Assembly (NCBI GenBank): GCA_964629475.1
Contig: CAZVQW010000002.1
Span: forward strand, 62,001-126,000
Reading direction: 5' to 3'
DNA length: 64,000 bases
Origin: SMWD01 sp964629475
GTDB taxonomy: Bacteria > Pseudomonadota > Gammaproteobacteria > Steroidobacterales > GCA-2729495
Position 1 is the stretch's first letter. Each line of letters begins with the position of its first letter. Positions 15,496 to 25,205 of this stretch are shown in pieces. The notes under the pieces were generated by a model. The model was not told the DNA's origin, ran no database searches, and saw nothing but the letters and a program-made list of their open reading frames with translations. Made by a program: the position numbers and the translations under genes.

Positions 15496-16800
15496 TTGTT
15501 TGATCGGCCCCAGCGCGGAGAACGTGCCGTCCTCGTGCATGTGCGAGTCGATCCACCGCCGTTTCGTGAGGATGAAGGCGAATTCCGTTCATTGGCGCTG
15601 GCGGCGGGTGCGGAAATCGCCGCTCAGCTGACCGTGCGAGTTCGGTCCGCCAACCCGAAATACCTCATCGGCGTCGGTAAGCTCGACGAAATCAAGGCGC
15701 TGTCTGACGGTGCCGATGCGGATGTCGTACTCGTCGATCATCCCCTGACCCCGGCACAGGAAAGAAATCTTGAAGCAGCGCTGAAACGCCGGGTTATTGA
15801 TCGAACCGGGTTGATTCTCGATATTTTTGCGCTGCGGGCGCGCACGTTCGAGGGTAAGCTGCAGGTCGAACTCGCGCAACTCGAACATCTGTCGACGCGA
15901 CTCGTGCGTGGCTGGACTCACCTCGAGCGGCAGAAAGGCGGTATCGGCCTGCGTGGTCCGGGCGAAACCCAGCTCGAGACGGATCGCAGATTGCTCGGTC
16001 AACGGATCCGTCATTTGCAGGTGCGTCTCAACAGGCTGGCCAAACGCCGTGGTCTGGCGCGCCAGCAACGTCTGAAGCGCGAGATACCGACCGTATCGCT
16101 GGTCGGTTACACGAATGCCGGAAAATCGACATTATTCAATCGCTTGACCGGCGCAAAAGTGTATGTTGCCGACCAGTTATTTGCGACGCTGGATCCCACG
16201 ATGCGCCGCGTAGAACTGCCGGTTGGCGGCCCTTGCGTGCTTGCTGATACGGTCGGTTTTGTGCGTGATCTTCCGCACGAACTGGTCGCAGCGTTCGAGT
16301 CGACACTGGAGGAAACCGCTGACGCGGACCTGATCCTGCATGTCGTCGACTGTGCCGATCCGGCCCATGGGGATCGAATCGAGGATGTCGATGAGGTTCT
16401 GGAGGAAATCGGCGCCACGGAGCGTCCGGTCATTCAGGTCTACAATAAGACTGATATACTCGGCGTCCCGCCAAGAGTTGATCGTGCCGAGGATGGTGCG
16501 CCAGCGAGAGTGTGGTTATCGGCCGCAACCGGGCAGGGAATCGATATCCTGTTGGATGTCATAACGGATGCATTGCATAGAGATATCATCAGCGGGACTG
16601 TCAGGTTAGGCGTGTCTCAGGCAAGGTTGCGCGCGCTGCTTTACGAGCGGGCGACTGTCGTCGATGAGCGGGTCATGAAAGACGGTAGCTGGGAACTGGA
16701 TGTAGAGATCGATCGCCGCGGGTACCAGGACCTCAGGCAACGAGAAGATTTGCAAATTTATTCAGCAGGCGACGGCAATGGGCAGGTCGCCCTGCATTGA
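15496..16800 (+). CDS. hflX: Ribosome-associated GTPase HflX
   Basis: GTPase that splits and rescues stalled ribosomes. It is 434 aa: an N-terminal domain with HPLTPAQERNLE and RTGLILDIFALRART, the linker ERQKGGIGLRGPGETQLE, and the G domain with G1 GYTNAGKST, G3 DTVGF and G4 NKTD. The start is TTG: the family begins MFDR, and only the TTG at 15496 gives this. The gene starts 101 nt after hfq. Confidence 0.95.
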   Translation: MFDRPQRGERAVLVHVRVDPPPFREDEGEFRSLALAAGAEIAAQLTVRVRSANPKYLIGVGKLDEIKALSDGADADVVLVDHPLTPAQERNLEAALKRRVIDRTGLILDIFALRARTFEGKLQVELAQLEHLSTRLVRGWTHLERQKGGIGLRGPGETQLETDRRLLGQRIRHLQVRLNRLAKRRGLARQQRLKREIPTVSLVGYTNAGKSTLFNRLTGAKVYVADQLFATLDPTMRRVELPVGGPCVLADTVGFVRDLPHELVAAFESTLEETADADLILHVVDCADPAHGDRIEDVDEVLEEIGATERPVIQVYNKTDILGVPPRVDRAEDGAPARVWLSAATGQGIDILLDVITDALHRDIISGTVRLGVSQARLRALLYERATVVDERVMKDGSWELDVEIDRRGYQDLRQREDLQIYSAGDGNGQVALH

Positions 16801-16834
16801 TCGTAAACAGTGTATAAAACGAGAACGTAAGCAT

Positions 16835-17986
16835 ATGGCTTGGAATGATTCAGGTAACGGGAAAAATCCGTGGGACCGGGGTGGCAACGAAGGCCCGCCG
16901 GATCTCGATAAGATAGTGCGCGACTGGCAGCGACGGTTCAATTCGATGTTTGGCGGCAAAGGCGGTGGCGGCCGGTCGGATACGGGTTCCGGCGGTGATA
17001 GCGGGCCGAGCGGTACGGCGGTAGTCGTCATCGCCGTAATCGTGATTATCGGCTGGCTGGCGACAGGGCTGTACCGGGTTAATGCCGACGAGCGTGGCGT
17101 CGTGCTGCGTTTCGGCGCTTACGTCACAGCGACACCTCCGGGCCTGCGCTGGCACCTGCCATGGCCGATCGAGGCCGTGGAAAAAGTCGCCGTCACGAGT
17201 GTACATACGATACGCCAGCAGACCCGGATGTTGACGGCCGATGAGAATATCGTTGTCGTCGATCTGGTCGTTCAGTATCAGAATGCCGACCCGCAGGCAT
17301 ATCTGTTCAACATCCGGGATCCGGAAGGGACGCTGTCTGATATCAGTGAGAGCGTCATTCGTGAAGTTGTCGGTAAGAATCCGATTGATTTCGTCTTGCT
17401 CGAAGGCCGGGCGCAGATCGCTGTTGCGACTCAGGAGCAGATTCAGGAAACGCTCGATGAATACGGGGTTGGCATTAACGTGACCAAGGTCAATCTTCAG
17501 GATACCAATTTCCCGAGCCAGGTCGAGGCGGCGGTTCAGGATGCAATCAAGGCCCGAGAAGACAAGGAGCGCTTGTCATTCGAGGCGCAAAGCTACTCGA
17601 ATGACATTTTGCCGAAGGCACGTGGTGAAGCGGCACGGCGAACGCAGGATGCCGAGGCCTATAAGGCGCGGGTTATCGCAGATGCCGAGGGTGAAGCCTC
17701 ACGCTTCGAGCAGTTGCTGGCTGAGTATGAGAAGGCACCTTCCGTGACTCGTGAGCGCCTGTATATCGAAGCGATTGAAGAGGTCTACGGTAATTCGAGC
17801 AAGGTATTGCTCGATGCTGCCGGTAGTGGAAACCTGCTCTACCTGCCGATCGATAAGCTGATCGAACAGGGCCGTAGTCCTGGCAGGACATCATCGGGCA
17901 GTTTGGTGCCGCAATCGAGCAGCCCGGATATGACAAGCACGGCGCGCCGTTCGAACAATGACGCACGAGTGCGGAGGGGTCGATAA
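16835..17986 (+). CDS. hflK: FtsH protease modulator HflK
   Basis: Inner-membrane SPFH protein that forms the HflKC cage around FtsH and controls its access to membrane substrates. The 383-aa protein starts MAWNDSGNGKNPWD, has a Gly-rich N-terminal segment, one membrane helix at about 61-79, then the SPFH domain (NADERGVVLRFGAY, PPGLRWHLPWP). The open frame extends 19 codons upstream into hflX, but the conserved N-terminus fixes this ATG. Its stop overlaps hflC by one base (TAATG). Confidence 0.95.
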   Translation: MAWNDSGNGKNPWDRGGNEGPPDLDKIVRDWQRRFNSMFGGKGGGGRSDTGSGGDSGPSGTAVVVIAVIVIIGWLATGLYRVNADERGVVLRFGAYVTATPPGLRWHLPWPIEAVEKVAVTSVHTIRQQTRMLTADENIVVVDLVVQYQNADPQAYLFNIRDPEGTLSDISESVIREVVGKNPIDFVLLEGRAQIAVATQEQIQETLDEYGVGINVTKVNLQDTNFPSQVEAAVQDAIKAREDKERLSFEAQSYSNDILPKARGEAARRTQDAEAYKARVIADAEGEASRFEQLLAEYEKAPSVTRERLYIEAIEEVYGNSSKVLLDAAGSGNLLYLPIDKLIEQGRSPGRTSSGSLVPQSSSPDMTSTARRSNNDARVRRGR

Positions 17987-18852
17987 TGAAAAATTTCCGT
18001 ATCGTTATATTCGGCGGCCTGATTGTCGTCGTGGTCGTCCTGATGTCGCTGTTTTATGTCGATGAGCGTGAACTCGCCGTCAAGTTCCGTTTCGGTGAGA
18101 TCCGCGATTCAAGTTTTGAACCCGGATTGCATATCAAGATTCCGGTCGTCAACAACGTTCAGTATTTTCCCAAGCACATACTGACGATCAATAATCCGCA
18201 GGAACTGTTCCTGACCAAGGAGAAGAAGAATCTGTTTGTGGATTTCTTCATCAAGTGGCAGATTGCCGATGTTGCTGATTATTATCGCGCGACACGTGGC
18301 GAACAGGTCCTGGCGGCGCAGCGCTTGCTTGAGATCGTCAAGGATGGCATCCGCGCGGAATTCGCCAGGCGCACCGTGCCGGAGGTCGTGACTGCCGAGC
18401 GCCGCGAGTTGATGGACGAGATGCTGAAAAAAGCTCGTGATGATGCCAAGCAACTCGGCATCAGTGTCATCGACGTGCGGGTCAAGCGTATCGAGTTCTC
18501 CGATGAGGTCAGCGAGTCGGTATTTAACCGGATGCGCCAGGAGCGTGTCCGGACCGCCGCGGAACTGCGTGCAGAAGGCGCCGAGAATGCCGAGCAGATT
18601 CGTGCCGATGCCGATCGTCAGCGCACTGTCATACTCGCGGAAGCCTATCGGGATGCCGAGAAGGTGCGTGGCCAGGGCGATGCTATTTCAGCCGACACCT
18701 ACGCGAGTGCCTACCAGAAGAACGAGGAATTCTATCGTTTTTATCGCAGTATTCAGGCGTATAAAGAGGCGTTCGGTCAGGGCAACGATATCCTCGTGCT
18801 CGACGCGAATAATGATTTCTTCCGGTATTTGAATCAGTCTGGAAGTAATTAG
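17986..18852 (+). CDS. hflC: FtsH protease modulator HflC
   Basis: Partner of HflK in the membrane HflKC complex. The 288-aa protein has an N-terminal membrane anchor (about 5-23), then FYVDERELAVKFRFGEI, PGLHIKIPVVNNVQYF and the long C-terminal coiled helix with QERVRTAAELRAEGAENAEQ. Translation is probably coupled to hflK through the TAATG overlap. Confidence 0.95.
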   Translation: MKNFRIVIFGGLIVVVVVLMSLFYVDERELAVKFRFGEIRDSSFEPGLHIKIPVVNNVQYFPKHILTINNPQELFLTKEKKNLFVDFFIKWQIADVADYYRATRGEQVLAAQRLLEIVKDGIRAEFARRTVPEVVTAERRELMDEMLKKARDDAKQLGISVIDVRVKRIEFSDEVSESVFNRMRQERVRTAAELRAEGAENAEQIRADADRQRTVILAEAYRDAEKVRGQGDAISADTYASAYQKNEEFYRFYRSIQAYKEAFGQGNDILVLDANNDFFRYLNQSGSN

Positions 18853-18906
18853 TGCAGCGCTGCTTATGAGCGTTACGTTAGTGCCGGAAGGATCTGCTGA
18901 GACGCG

Positions 18907-19104
18907 ATGATCTGGAGTGATCTGTTTGCGGCATTTGCGCTGTACCTCGTATTCGAGGGCTTAATGCCATTTGTCAGTCCGGCCAGTTGGCGCAAAAGCA
19001 TGTTAATGGTGTTGCAGTTCCGGGATGAACAGTTGCGCCTGGTCGGTGTGGTCAGTGTAGTCGCCGGGTTGGCGCTGTTGTTATTTGTTCGCGGTGGCGG
19101 TTAA
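18907..19104 (+). CDS. yjeT: DUF2065 small membrane protein (YjeT)
   Basis: A 65-aa protein with two hydrophobic segments (AAFALYLVFEGLMPFV and VGVVSVVAGLALLLF) around the conserved SPASWRKSMLMVLQFRDEQLR. DUF2065/YjeT proteins lie between hflC and purA in many Gammaproteobacteria. Function is unknown. Confidence 0.88.
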   Translation: MIWSDLFAAFALYLVFEGLMPFVSPASWRKSMLMVLQFRDEQLRLVGVVSVVAGLALLLFVRGGG

Positions 19105-19129
19105 CCGCCGAGTATTGAGTTTCTCAAAG

Positions 19130-20431
19130 ATGGCTAAGAGTATTGTAATCGTCGGCACCCAGTGGGGCGATGAAGGCAAGGGCAAGATCGTCGATCTTCT
19201 GACGGACCGCGCCGCTGCCGTGGTTCGGTTTCAGGGTGGCCATAATGCGGGCCATACACTGCTGATCGAAGGCGACAAGACGGTGTTGCACCTGATTCCG
19301 TCCGGCATCCTGCGCGACGGAGTCGATTGCATCATCGGCAACGGTGTTGTCGTTCATTTGCCCTCGCTGTTCGAGGAATTCGACGAACTGGTTGCCAAAG
19401 GCGTGCCCGTAGCATCCAGGCTGAAGATCAGCGCCGCGTGCCCGCTTATTCTGCCGACCCATATCGCACTGGATCACGCGCGTGAGTTGGCGCGCGGACA
19501 GCAGGCGATTGGTACAACCGGGCGCGGGATTGGGCCGGCCTACGAGGATAAGGCCGCACGACGGTCCCTGCGGATATCCGACCTGTTCGATAGCGAATCC
19601 TTCGCCGAACGATTGGCAGCATCCATGGATCTGCACAACTTCATGCTCAAGACCTATTACGAAGCCGACACGGTCGATTTCGTGCAGACGCGTGACGCGT
19701 GGCTTGAGATGGCCGAGCGTGTCAAACCGCTCGTCGTCGATGTGCCCGATTATCTGCATCGCCTGCGCGACGATAATAAAAATATGTTGTTTGAAGGAGC
19801 GCAGGGCACTTTACTCGATGTCGATCACGGCACGTATCCGTTCGTCACGTCGTCTAATACGACAGCCGGTGCGGCGGCGACGGGTACCGGTATTGGTCCG
19901 GGGGCGATCGATTACGTCCTCGGTATCGTGAAAGCCTATACAACACGCGTCGGGGCGGGGCCATTTCCAACCGAGTTATTCGATGATATGGGTAAGCACC
20001 TCGCCAGTGTTGGCGCCGAGTTCGGCGCGACGACCGGGCGGCCGCGGCGTTGCGGCTGGTTTGACGCGGTGGCGTTGCGTCGTGCAATCATCAATAGCAG
20101 CGTTTCGGGCCTGTGTGTCACAAAGCTCGACGTTCTGGACGGGCTTGACTCGATCAAGATATGCGTCGGCTATCGTCTGGATGGCAAAGAGATCGATTGT
20201 CCGCCATTTCTGATCAGCCGCTATGCGGACTGTGAGCCGGTCTACGAAGAGTTGCCTGGTTGGCATGTGTCTACCGTGGGTATAAAGCGATTGGATGAGT
20301 TGCCCGATGAAGCGCGGGCATATTTGCATCGGCTCGAGAATATTCTCGGCATTCCCGTAGATCTCGTCTCGACGGGTGCGGATCGCGACCAGAACATTAT
20401 TATCAGGCATCCGTTCGATTCAATCGCCTGA
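19130..20431 (+). CDS. purA: Adenylosuccinate synthetase
   Basis: Condenses IMP with aspartate using GTP, the first step from IMP to AMP. The 433-aa protein starts KSIVIVGTQWGDEGKGKIV. Catalytic Asp and His lie in GDEGKG and GGHNAGHT, followed by GTTGRGIGPAYEDK, EGAQGTLLDVDHGTYPFVT and the C-terminal STGADRDQNI. An in-frame ATG at 19085 exists but lies in the end of yjeT; the conserved N-terminus sets the start at 19130. Confidence 0.97.
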   Translation: MAKSIVIVGTQWGDEGKGKIVDLLTDRAAAVVRFQGGHNAGHTLLIEGDKTVLHLIPSGILRDGVDCIIGNGVVVHLPSLFEEFDELVAKGVPVASRLKISAACPLILPTHIALDHARELARGQQAIGTTGRGIGPAYEDKAARRSLRISDLFDSESFAERLAASMDLHNFMLKTYYEADTVDFVQTRDAWLEMAERVKPLVVDVPDYLHRLRDDNKNMLFEGAQGTLLDVDHGTYPFVTSSNTTAGAAATGTGIGPGAIDYVLGIVKAYTTRVGAGPFPTELFDDMGKHLASVGAEFGATTGRPRRCGWFDAVALRRAIINSSVSGLCVTKLDVLDGLDSIKICVGYRLDGKEIDCPPFLISRYADCEPVYEELPGWHVSTVGIKRLDELPDEARAYLHRLENILGIPVDLVSTGADRDQNIIIRHPFDSIA

Positions 20432-20470
20432 TCAATTTTGACAAGGCAGGTTCGACAAGGAGTCGCAGGC

Positions 20471-21379
20471 ATGGGCTGGACCTTGACTGAACGATTCGCG
20501 CACTATTTCCGCGTCGCAAACAAACCATCCGGTAGACGGCGTTTGTCGGTCCTGTTGCTCTGTGTTTTCCTGGCCGGTTGTTCGGCCACGCGAGTCGTTT
20601 ATAACCAGATGGACTGGATAGCCGTCTGGTATATCAGTGATTTCTTCACGCTGGATGATGAGCAGGAAGACCAACTCGAAGAGGCGGTCAAGCGCAACCT
20701 CGAATGGCATCGCCATGAGCAGTTACCGAAATATGCACAGCTCCTGCATGAAATTGAACGTGAGACCTCTGCCGGGGTAATGTCGCTCGATATGGTGGTT
20801 CACCACTACGATCGGTTTATCGTCTTGTGGGATGAGTTCATCGTGCAGACAACACCGGATAGCACAGCATTTTTTTTGACCTTGAGCCAGGCGCAGGTCG
20901 ATGAATTTATCGAGAACCTGGAGGAATCGAATCAGGAGATGTGGGAAGAATACGCCGGCAAGACTCCTGAAGAGCGACAGGAAAATCGTCAGAAGGGAGC
21001 TATCAAGGCTCTCAAGCGGATTTTTGGCCGCTTATCGGATGAGCAAAAGGATCTGGTTCGGTCTTATCAGTCCGGTCTGCATGATGTGTCGCTCGAATGG
21101 ATGGCCGGTCGCCGTCAATGGCAACAGGATTTTCGTGATCTGATCATAGAGCGCCCGCCCGAGCCGGAGTTTAGTGATCGGATGATGGCCCTGATGCTGG
21201 AACCCAATCGTGATGATACGGCAGAGTATCGGCAGCGTGTCGACGAAAACCGCCGGATGATGATGACCATGATGGTGGCGCTGAGCGCCGGGTTGACCGA
21301 TAAGCAGCGGGGGCGTTTCAGTAAACGCCTGAAGAAACATGCCCGAAACTTCGAAATTCTGTCCGCACAGGAAACATGA
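20471..21379 (+). CDS. DUF6279 family lipoprotein
   Basis: A 302-aa predicted lipoprotein: a long basic N-region, the hydrophobic stretch LSVLLLCVFLAGC with the lipidated Cys at 37, then ATRVVYNQMDWIAVWYISDFFTL, a pattern typical of DUF6279. The rest is helical and rich in charged residues (EQEDQLEEAVKRNLEWHRHEQLP). Function is unknown. AAGGAG lies 8 nt before ATG 20471, which favours this start over the upstream ATG at 20438. It follows purA by 39 nt. Confidence 0.82.
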   Translation: MGWTLTERFAHYFRVANKPSGRRRLSVLLLCVFLAGCSATRVVYNQMDWIAVWYISDFFTLDDEQEDQLEEAVKRNLEWHRHEQLPKYAQLLHEIERETSAGVMSLDMVVHHYDRFIVLWDEFIVQTTPDSTAFFLTLSQAQVDEFIENLEESNQEMWEEYAGKTPEERQENRQKGAIKALKRIFGRLSDEQKDLVRSYQSGLHDVSLEWMAGRRQWQQDFRDLIIERPPEPEFSDRMMALMLEPNRDDTAEYRQRVDENRRMMMTMMVALSAGLTDKQRGRFSKRLKKHARNFEILSAQET

Positions 21380-21523
21380 CATAATCCACGCCGGGCATAA
21401 ATGTTTATGTCAATTCATGCGCAAAGCATGCGGCTGATTGCGTATGGTATGAATCAGGGTAGTAGATGTTGCGACATCGGTAGCCGTTAATAATTACAAG
21501 ATCCCATCAACAGGGACGCAATA

Positions 21524-22237
21524 ATGACAAGAATAAAACCCTCGATAGTGGGGATATGTACTGTTATCAGCTTGCTTGCAGGCGGTGCCGCCACGGCCGA
21601 GCCTACCGTGTATTCGGGCCTGGCCGAGTTTGCGGCAGCATTACCGACCGAACCGACAGTACTTGACTTTGACCGCATGCCGGCCGGCATGACCATCGAG
21701 GCTTCCGCTTCAGCCGGCGGCATTACATTCGAATACGATTTCGATGGCCCGGCGATGAAAGTCACTCATTTGTATGCGACAACATCCGCGCCGAATTTTC
21801 TCGGTACCGGCGATGGCGGTATGTTCCACGATGGCGATGATTTTACGTTGTCATTCTCGCCAGGTAGCGCTATCGGGCTGTTCTTTATCTCGGCCGATCC
21901 GTTGCTCGACGGTGATATATCGATCAGGGTTGGGAATGTGACCGCCAATCTGGTGGTCGGAGATGTTCACGAAACGCTGACCGACGGCTCGCGAGTTTAC
22001 TTTCTGGGTATCGTCGACGATCAGGCCGCGTTCACATCAGCGCGCGTAGAGGCACTGGCCGGCGGATTTTTTCTGTACAACGTCGATGACATCATTACCG
22101 CGCCTCTTCATGATGTAGTGAAGAGCGATGTCGTAACGGCCGGCGCAGACATCGATTATCCGGGGCCCGGGTTGCCGCCGAGCGATAACCACAAGCGCAA
22201 GTACAGATCCGGGCTGTCCCACGCACCCGCCTTCTGA
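21524..22237 (+). CDS. Secreted protein of unknown function, PEP-CTERM-like body
   Basis: A 237-aa protein with a signal peptide (hydrophobic stretch to GGAATAEP, cut near residue 25). The mature part is Gly/Asp/Thr-rich and reads like a secreted beta-sandwich: VLDFDRMPAGMTIEAS, FHDGDDFTLSFSPGSAIGLFF, FFLYNVDDI. The style is that of proteins exported by exosortase systems, but no PEP-CTERM tail (motif, helix, basic end) is present; it ends in a basic SDNHKRKYRSGLSHAPAF. Function is unknown. The 144 nt before it hold no gene. Confidence 0.65.
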   Translation: MTRIKPSIVGICTVISLLAGGAATAEPTVYSGLAEFAAALPTEPTVLDFDRMPAGMTIEASASAGGITFEYDFDGPAMKVTHLYATTSAPNFLGTGDGGMFHDGDDFTLSFSPGSAIGLFFISADPLLDGDISIRVGNVTANLVVGDVHETLTDGSRVYFLGIVDDQAAFTSARVEALAGGFFLYNVDDIITAPLHDVVKSDVVTAGADIDYPGPGLPPSDNHKRKYRSGLSHAPAF

Positions 22238-22284
22238 TGGTATATTGCTGGTTCGATGCGAAGTGGCATCGAAGTTGGTATGCC

Positions 22285-22761
22285 ATGAAAATCCCGGAAG
22301 TATTATTCGCCGTCATTAATCCCATGATGCGAGCCTTGCTGCTCTCGCCTGTCCACGGCCTGTGGAGTCGCAGCCTGATGCTGATTACTTTCACCGGGCG
22401 TAAAAGCGGGAGGCGTTACACGACGCCAGTACGTTATATCCGAATTGGTACAACGGTCAGATGCTTCACGTCACCGGAAAACCAGTGGTGGCGAAATCTT
22501 CGCGGCGGGGCTGATGTAGTATTGCGTATCGAAGGTGCGGACGAGGCGTATCGTGCGGTCGCCATAGTCGACGATCCGGTAATTATAAAAGCTGCATTGC
22601 GTGACTATCTCGGGTTGTTCCCGCAAGATGCGGCATATCACGATATTCGGCTCAAAAAAGACAAATCTCTGGTTACGAAAGATCTCGAACGCGCCTCACA
22701 TGAGGCTGTCGTAATCGAGGCTACGCCAATTAAGAAAAGCCCAAGAACACTAAATCATTAA
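22285..22761 (+). CDS. Deazaflavin/F420-type split-barrel family protein
   Basis: A 158-aa protein resembling the DUF385 (deazaflavin-dependent nitroreductase) family: NPMMRALLLSPVHGLWSRSLMLITFTGRKSGR, then RYTTPVRYI and WWRNLRGGADVVLR. Family members bind F420, FMN or related cofactors; which applies here cannot be read from sequence. The frame opens at 22237, overlapping the previous stop (TGATG), but similarity starts near ATG 22285, and neither start has a good ribosome site. Its stop codon lies inside the palindrome at 22752-22788. Confidence 0.7.
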   Translation: MKIPEVLFAVINPMMRALLLSPVHGLWSRSLMLITFTGRKSGRRYTTPVRYIRIGTTVRCFTSPENQWWRNLRGGADVVLRIEGADEAYRAVAIVDDPVIIKAALRDYLGLFPQDAAYHDIRLKKDKSLVTKDLERASHEAVVIEATPIKKSPRTLNH

Positions 22762-22787
22762 ATGGTGTCTGACACGATTTAATGATT

Positions 22788-22788
<1 letters not shown>
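22752..22788. repeat. Palindrome between gene end and tRNA-Leu
   Basis: AAATCATTAAAT (22752-22763) and ATTTAATGATTT (22777-22788) are perfect reverse complements. Inside them GTGTC-T-GACAC pairs again, with one G-G mismatch between the two blocks. The core belongs to the GGTGTC/GACACC family. The left arm contains the stop codon of the upstream gene, and the right arm ends on the first base complementary to the tRNA-Leu CCA. It could act as a two-way terminator for the convergent genes. Confidence 0.85.
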
Positions 22789-22874
<86 letters not shown>

Positions 22875-22973
22875 ACTGATCGCGATTTACATGATCGCGG
22901 ATCGGTGAGTGGCGGGACTGTACTGACAGCCTGTATCCTTGTCAACGCGATGTATCAGCAAAACACTTACTAA

Positions 22974-25205
22974 ATGCCGAAGCGCAAACCACCGCCGCGG
23001 CGATCGAGCGATGCTCGTCCACAGGAAACCTCCGATTACCGGCATCCGGTTCCGGAACCGCGCGCGATCGTGCAGGTTCTTGAGCAACAGGGCATCCCGT
23101 TATCATTCGGTGCGTTGGCTAAATTGCTCGATGTGGAGGGCGACAAGCCGCGCAAGGCATTACGGCGACGCCTGCAGCGCCTCGTGTCCGGCGGGCAGCT
23201 GTTGATCAATCGCAAGGCGGAGTATTGCCTGCTCGACAAGATTGATGCTGTGACCGGGCTGGTGTCGGCGCATCCGGACGGTTTCGGGTTCCTGATGCCC
23301 GATGACGGGTCGTCCGATGTTTACCTGCCGTTCCAGGAAATGCGGGCAGTTTTGCATGGTGACCGAATTGCAGTACGCGTCGGCGCACCCCGGCGAGACG
23401 GCAAACGCGCGGGTAGCGTGGTTGAGATCCTCGAGCGCGGCAAGCAAACCGTCGTCGGTGAGTACCGGCGAGAACATGGTGTCGGCTATGTTATCGAGAG
23501 CGGGCGCATACCACATACTTTCGTTGTACCGGCCCACCACCGTGGTGAAGCAAAATCCGGCGAACTCGTGAAAATCGAGATTACCGAGTATCCATCGGAG
23601 CGTCGCGAAGGGCAGGGCAAGGTCGTGCGGATTCTCGGCGATCCGGCGGATCCGGGCATGCTGACTGAGGTTGCGATCGAACAATTTGAGATTCCAACCG
23701 AATGGAACCCGGCAACCATGGCTGACGCACAGGCGCTCGGTGAAGAGGTTCGCGAAGCAGACAAGCGTGATCGTGTGGACCTGCGCGAGATGCCGCTGGT
23801 CACGATCGACGGCGCCGATGCGCGTGATTTTGATGATGCCGTCTATGCTGAGCGCAGCGGCGACGGCTGGCGACTGATCGTCGCGATTGCCGATGTGTCT
23901 CACTATGTTAGTCCGCAAAGCCCGCTCGACAAAGAAGCGTATCGGCGCGGGACGTCAGTGTATTTCGCCGACCGTGTCGTGCCGATGTTGCCCGAATCGC
24001 TGTCCAATGGACTCTGTTCGCTCAAGCCGAACGTCGATCGGTTGTGCATGGTTTGCGACATGCACGTCACGGAGCAGGGCAAGGTCACGAAGTCGAATTT
24101 TTATCGCGGCATCATGCGTTCGGCCGCTCGCCTGACGTACGAGGAGGTCGATCGACTGCAGCGTAAACAGGGCCATTCAGATGGGTTAAAAGGCTTTAAG
24201 AATAGCTCACAAATAAATAATTTATATGGTGTTTTCAGGTCTTTAGAAAAAGTGAGGCAACGCCGTGGCGCGCTCGACCTGGATTTGCCCGAGGTCATTA
24301 TCGAGTTGAATACCGGCGGTCAGATCGAGCGTCTCGTACAACGGGTTCGCAACGATGCACACCGGTTGATCGAAGAGTGCATGATCGCGGCCAATGTCGA
24401 GGCTGCCCGGTTCCTGCGCAAACACCGTCTGGCGACGCTGTTTCGCGTGCACGATGGCCCCGAGCCTGATCGCTTCGACGAGCTGCGACTGATGCTTCAG
24501 GGACTCGGTATCAGTATTCCCGAGCAGGCGCGTACCGACCCGCAGCATCTGAACCGCGTGCTACAACGGATTGCCGAACGACCCGACTATGCGGCCCTGG
24601 CGATAGCCGTACTGCGCAGCCTGAGCCAGGCTGTCTATCAGCCGGCCAACATCGGTCATTTTGGTCTTGGCCTCGCGAACTATGCGCATTTCACGTCGCC
24701 AATCCGGCGTTACCCGGATCTGCTCGTGCACCGTGGTATCGGGCATGTTCTCGATCGTAAGAAGCCGGGTGCATTTAACTACGACATTTCGGCGATGGAA
24801 CAAGCCGGGCGCATGACCTCCATGCTTGAGCGGCGGGCGGAGGAGGCTACACGCCACGTCGATGCGCGGCTTAAATGCGCGTACATGCAGGATCGGGTCG
24901 GCGATGTTTTGCCTGGCATCGTCAGCGGCGTCACTCATTTTGGTTTGTTCGTCACGCTCGACGATCTGTATGTTGACGGTCTGGTGCACGTGTCGAGTAT
25001 TGGACACGATTACTATCATTGCGAAGCCGGCGGTACCAGGATGGTTGGCGAACGTACCGGCGCGAGTTTCGGGCTCGGTCAGGCCGTGACGGTGCAGGTC
25101 ATGCGCGTCGATGTCGAGCAGGCGAAGATTGATTTTGAATTGGTTCAGGATCCACCCGACAGTGCACGGGGCAAAGGCCGGGGAAAGCGGCGGCGAAGCT
25201 CATGA
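22974..25205 (+). CDS. rnr: Ribonuclease R
   Basis: 3'-5' exoribonuclease that degrades structured RNA. The 743-aa protein has an N-terminal helix-turn-helix-like part (ALAKLLDVEGDKPRKALRRRL), cold-shock domains, the RNB core with TIDGADARDFDDAVYAE (catalytic Asp cluster) and GLANYAHFTSPIRRYPDLLVHR, and a C-terminal S1 domain (DVLPGIVSGVTHFGLFVTL) with a basic tail. A 70-nt patch at 24181-24250 has only 19 G/C and stands out from its surroundings. The gene overlaps rlmB by 4 nt (ATGA). Confidence 0.96.
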   Translation: MPKRKPPPRRSSDARPQETSDYRHPVPEPRAIVQVLEQQGIPLSFGALAKLLDVEGDKPRKALRRRLQRLVSGGQLLINRKAEYCLLDKIDAVTGLVSAHPDGFGFLMPDDGSSDVYLPFQEMRAVLHGDRIAVRVGAPRRDGKRAGSVVEILERGKQTVVGEYRREHGVGYVIESGRIPHTFVVPAHHRGEAKSGELVKIEITEYPSERREGQGKVVRILGDPADPGMLTEVAIEQFEIPTEWNPATMADAQALGEEVREADKRDRVDLREMPLVTIDGADARDFDDAVYAERSGDGWRLIVAIADVSHYVSPQSPLDKEAYRRGTSVYFADRVVPMLPESLSNGLCSLKPNVDRLCMVCDMHVTEQGKVTKSNFYRGIMRSAARLTYEEVDRLQRKQGHSDGLKGFKNSSQINNLYGVFRSLEKVRQRRGALDLDLPEVIIELNTGGQIERLVQRVRNDAHRLIEECMIAANVEAARFLRKHRLATLFRVHDGPEPDRFDELRLMLQGLGISIPEQARTDPQHLNRVLQRIAERPDYAALAIAVLRSLSQAVYQPANIGHFGLGLANYAHFTSPIRRYPDLLVHRGIGHVLDRKKPGAFNYDISAMEQAGRMTSMLERRAEEATRHVDARLKCAYMQDRVGDVLPGIVSGVTHFGLFVTLDDLYVDGLVHVSSIGHDYYHCEAGGTRMVGERTGASFGLGQAVTVQVMRVDVEQAKIDFELVQDPPDSARGKGRGKRRRSS

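Noticed and set aside
23160..23918. 252-aa open frame on the minus strand
   Set aside because: Antisense to rnr with no recognisable motif.
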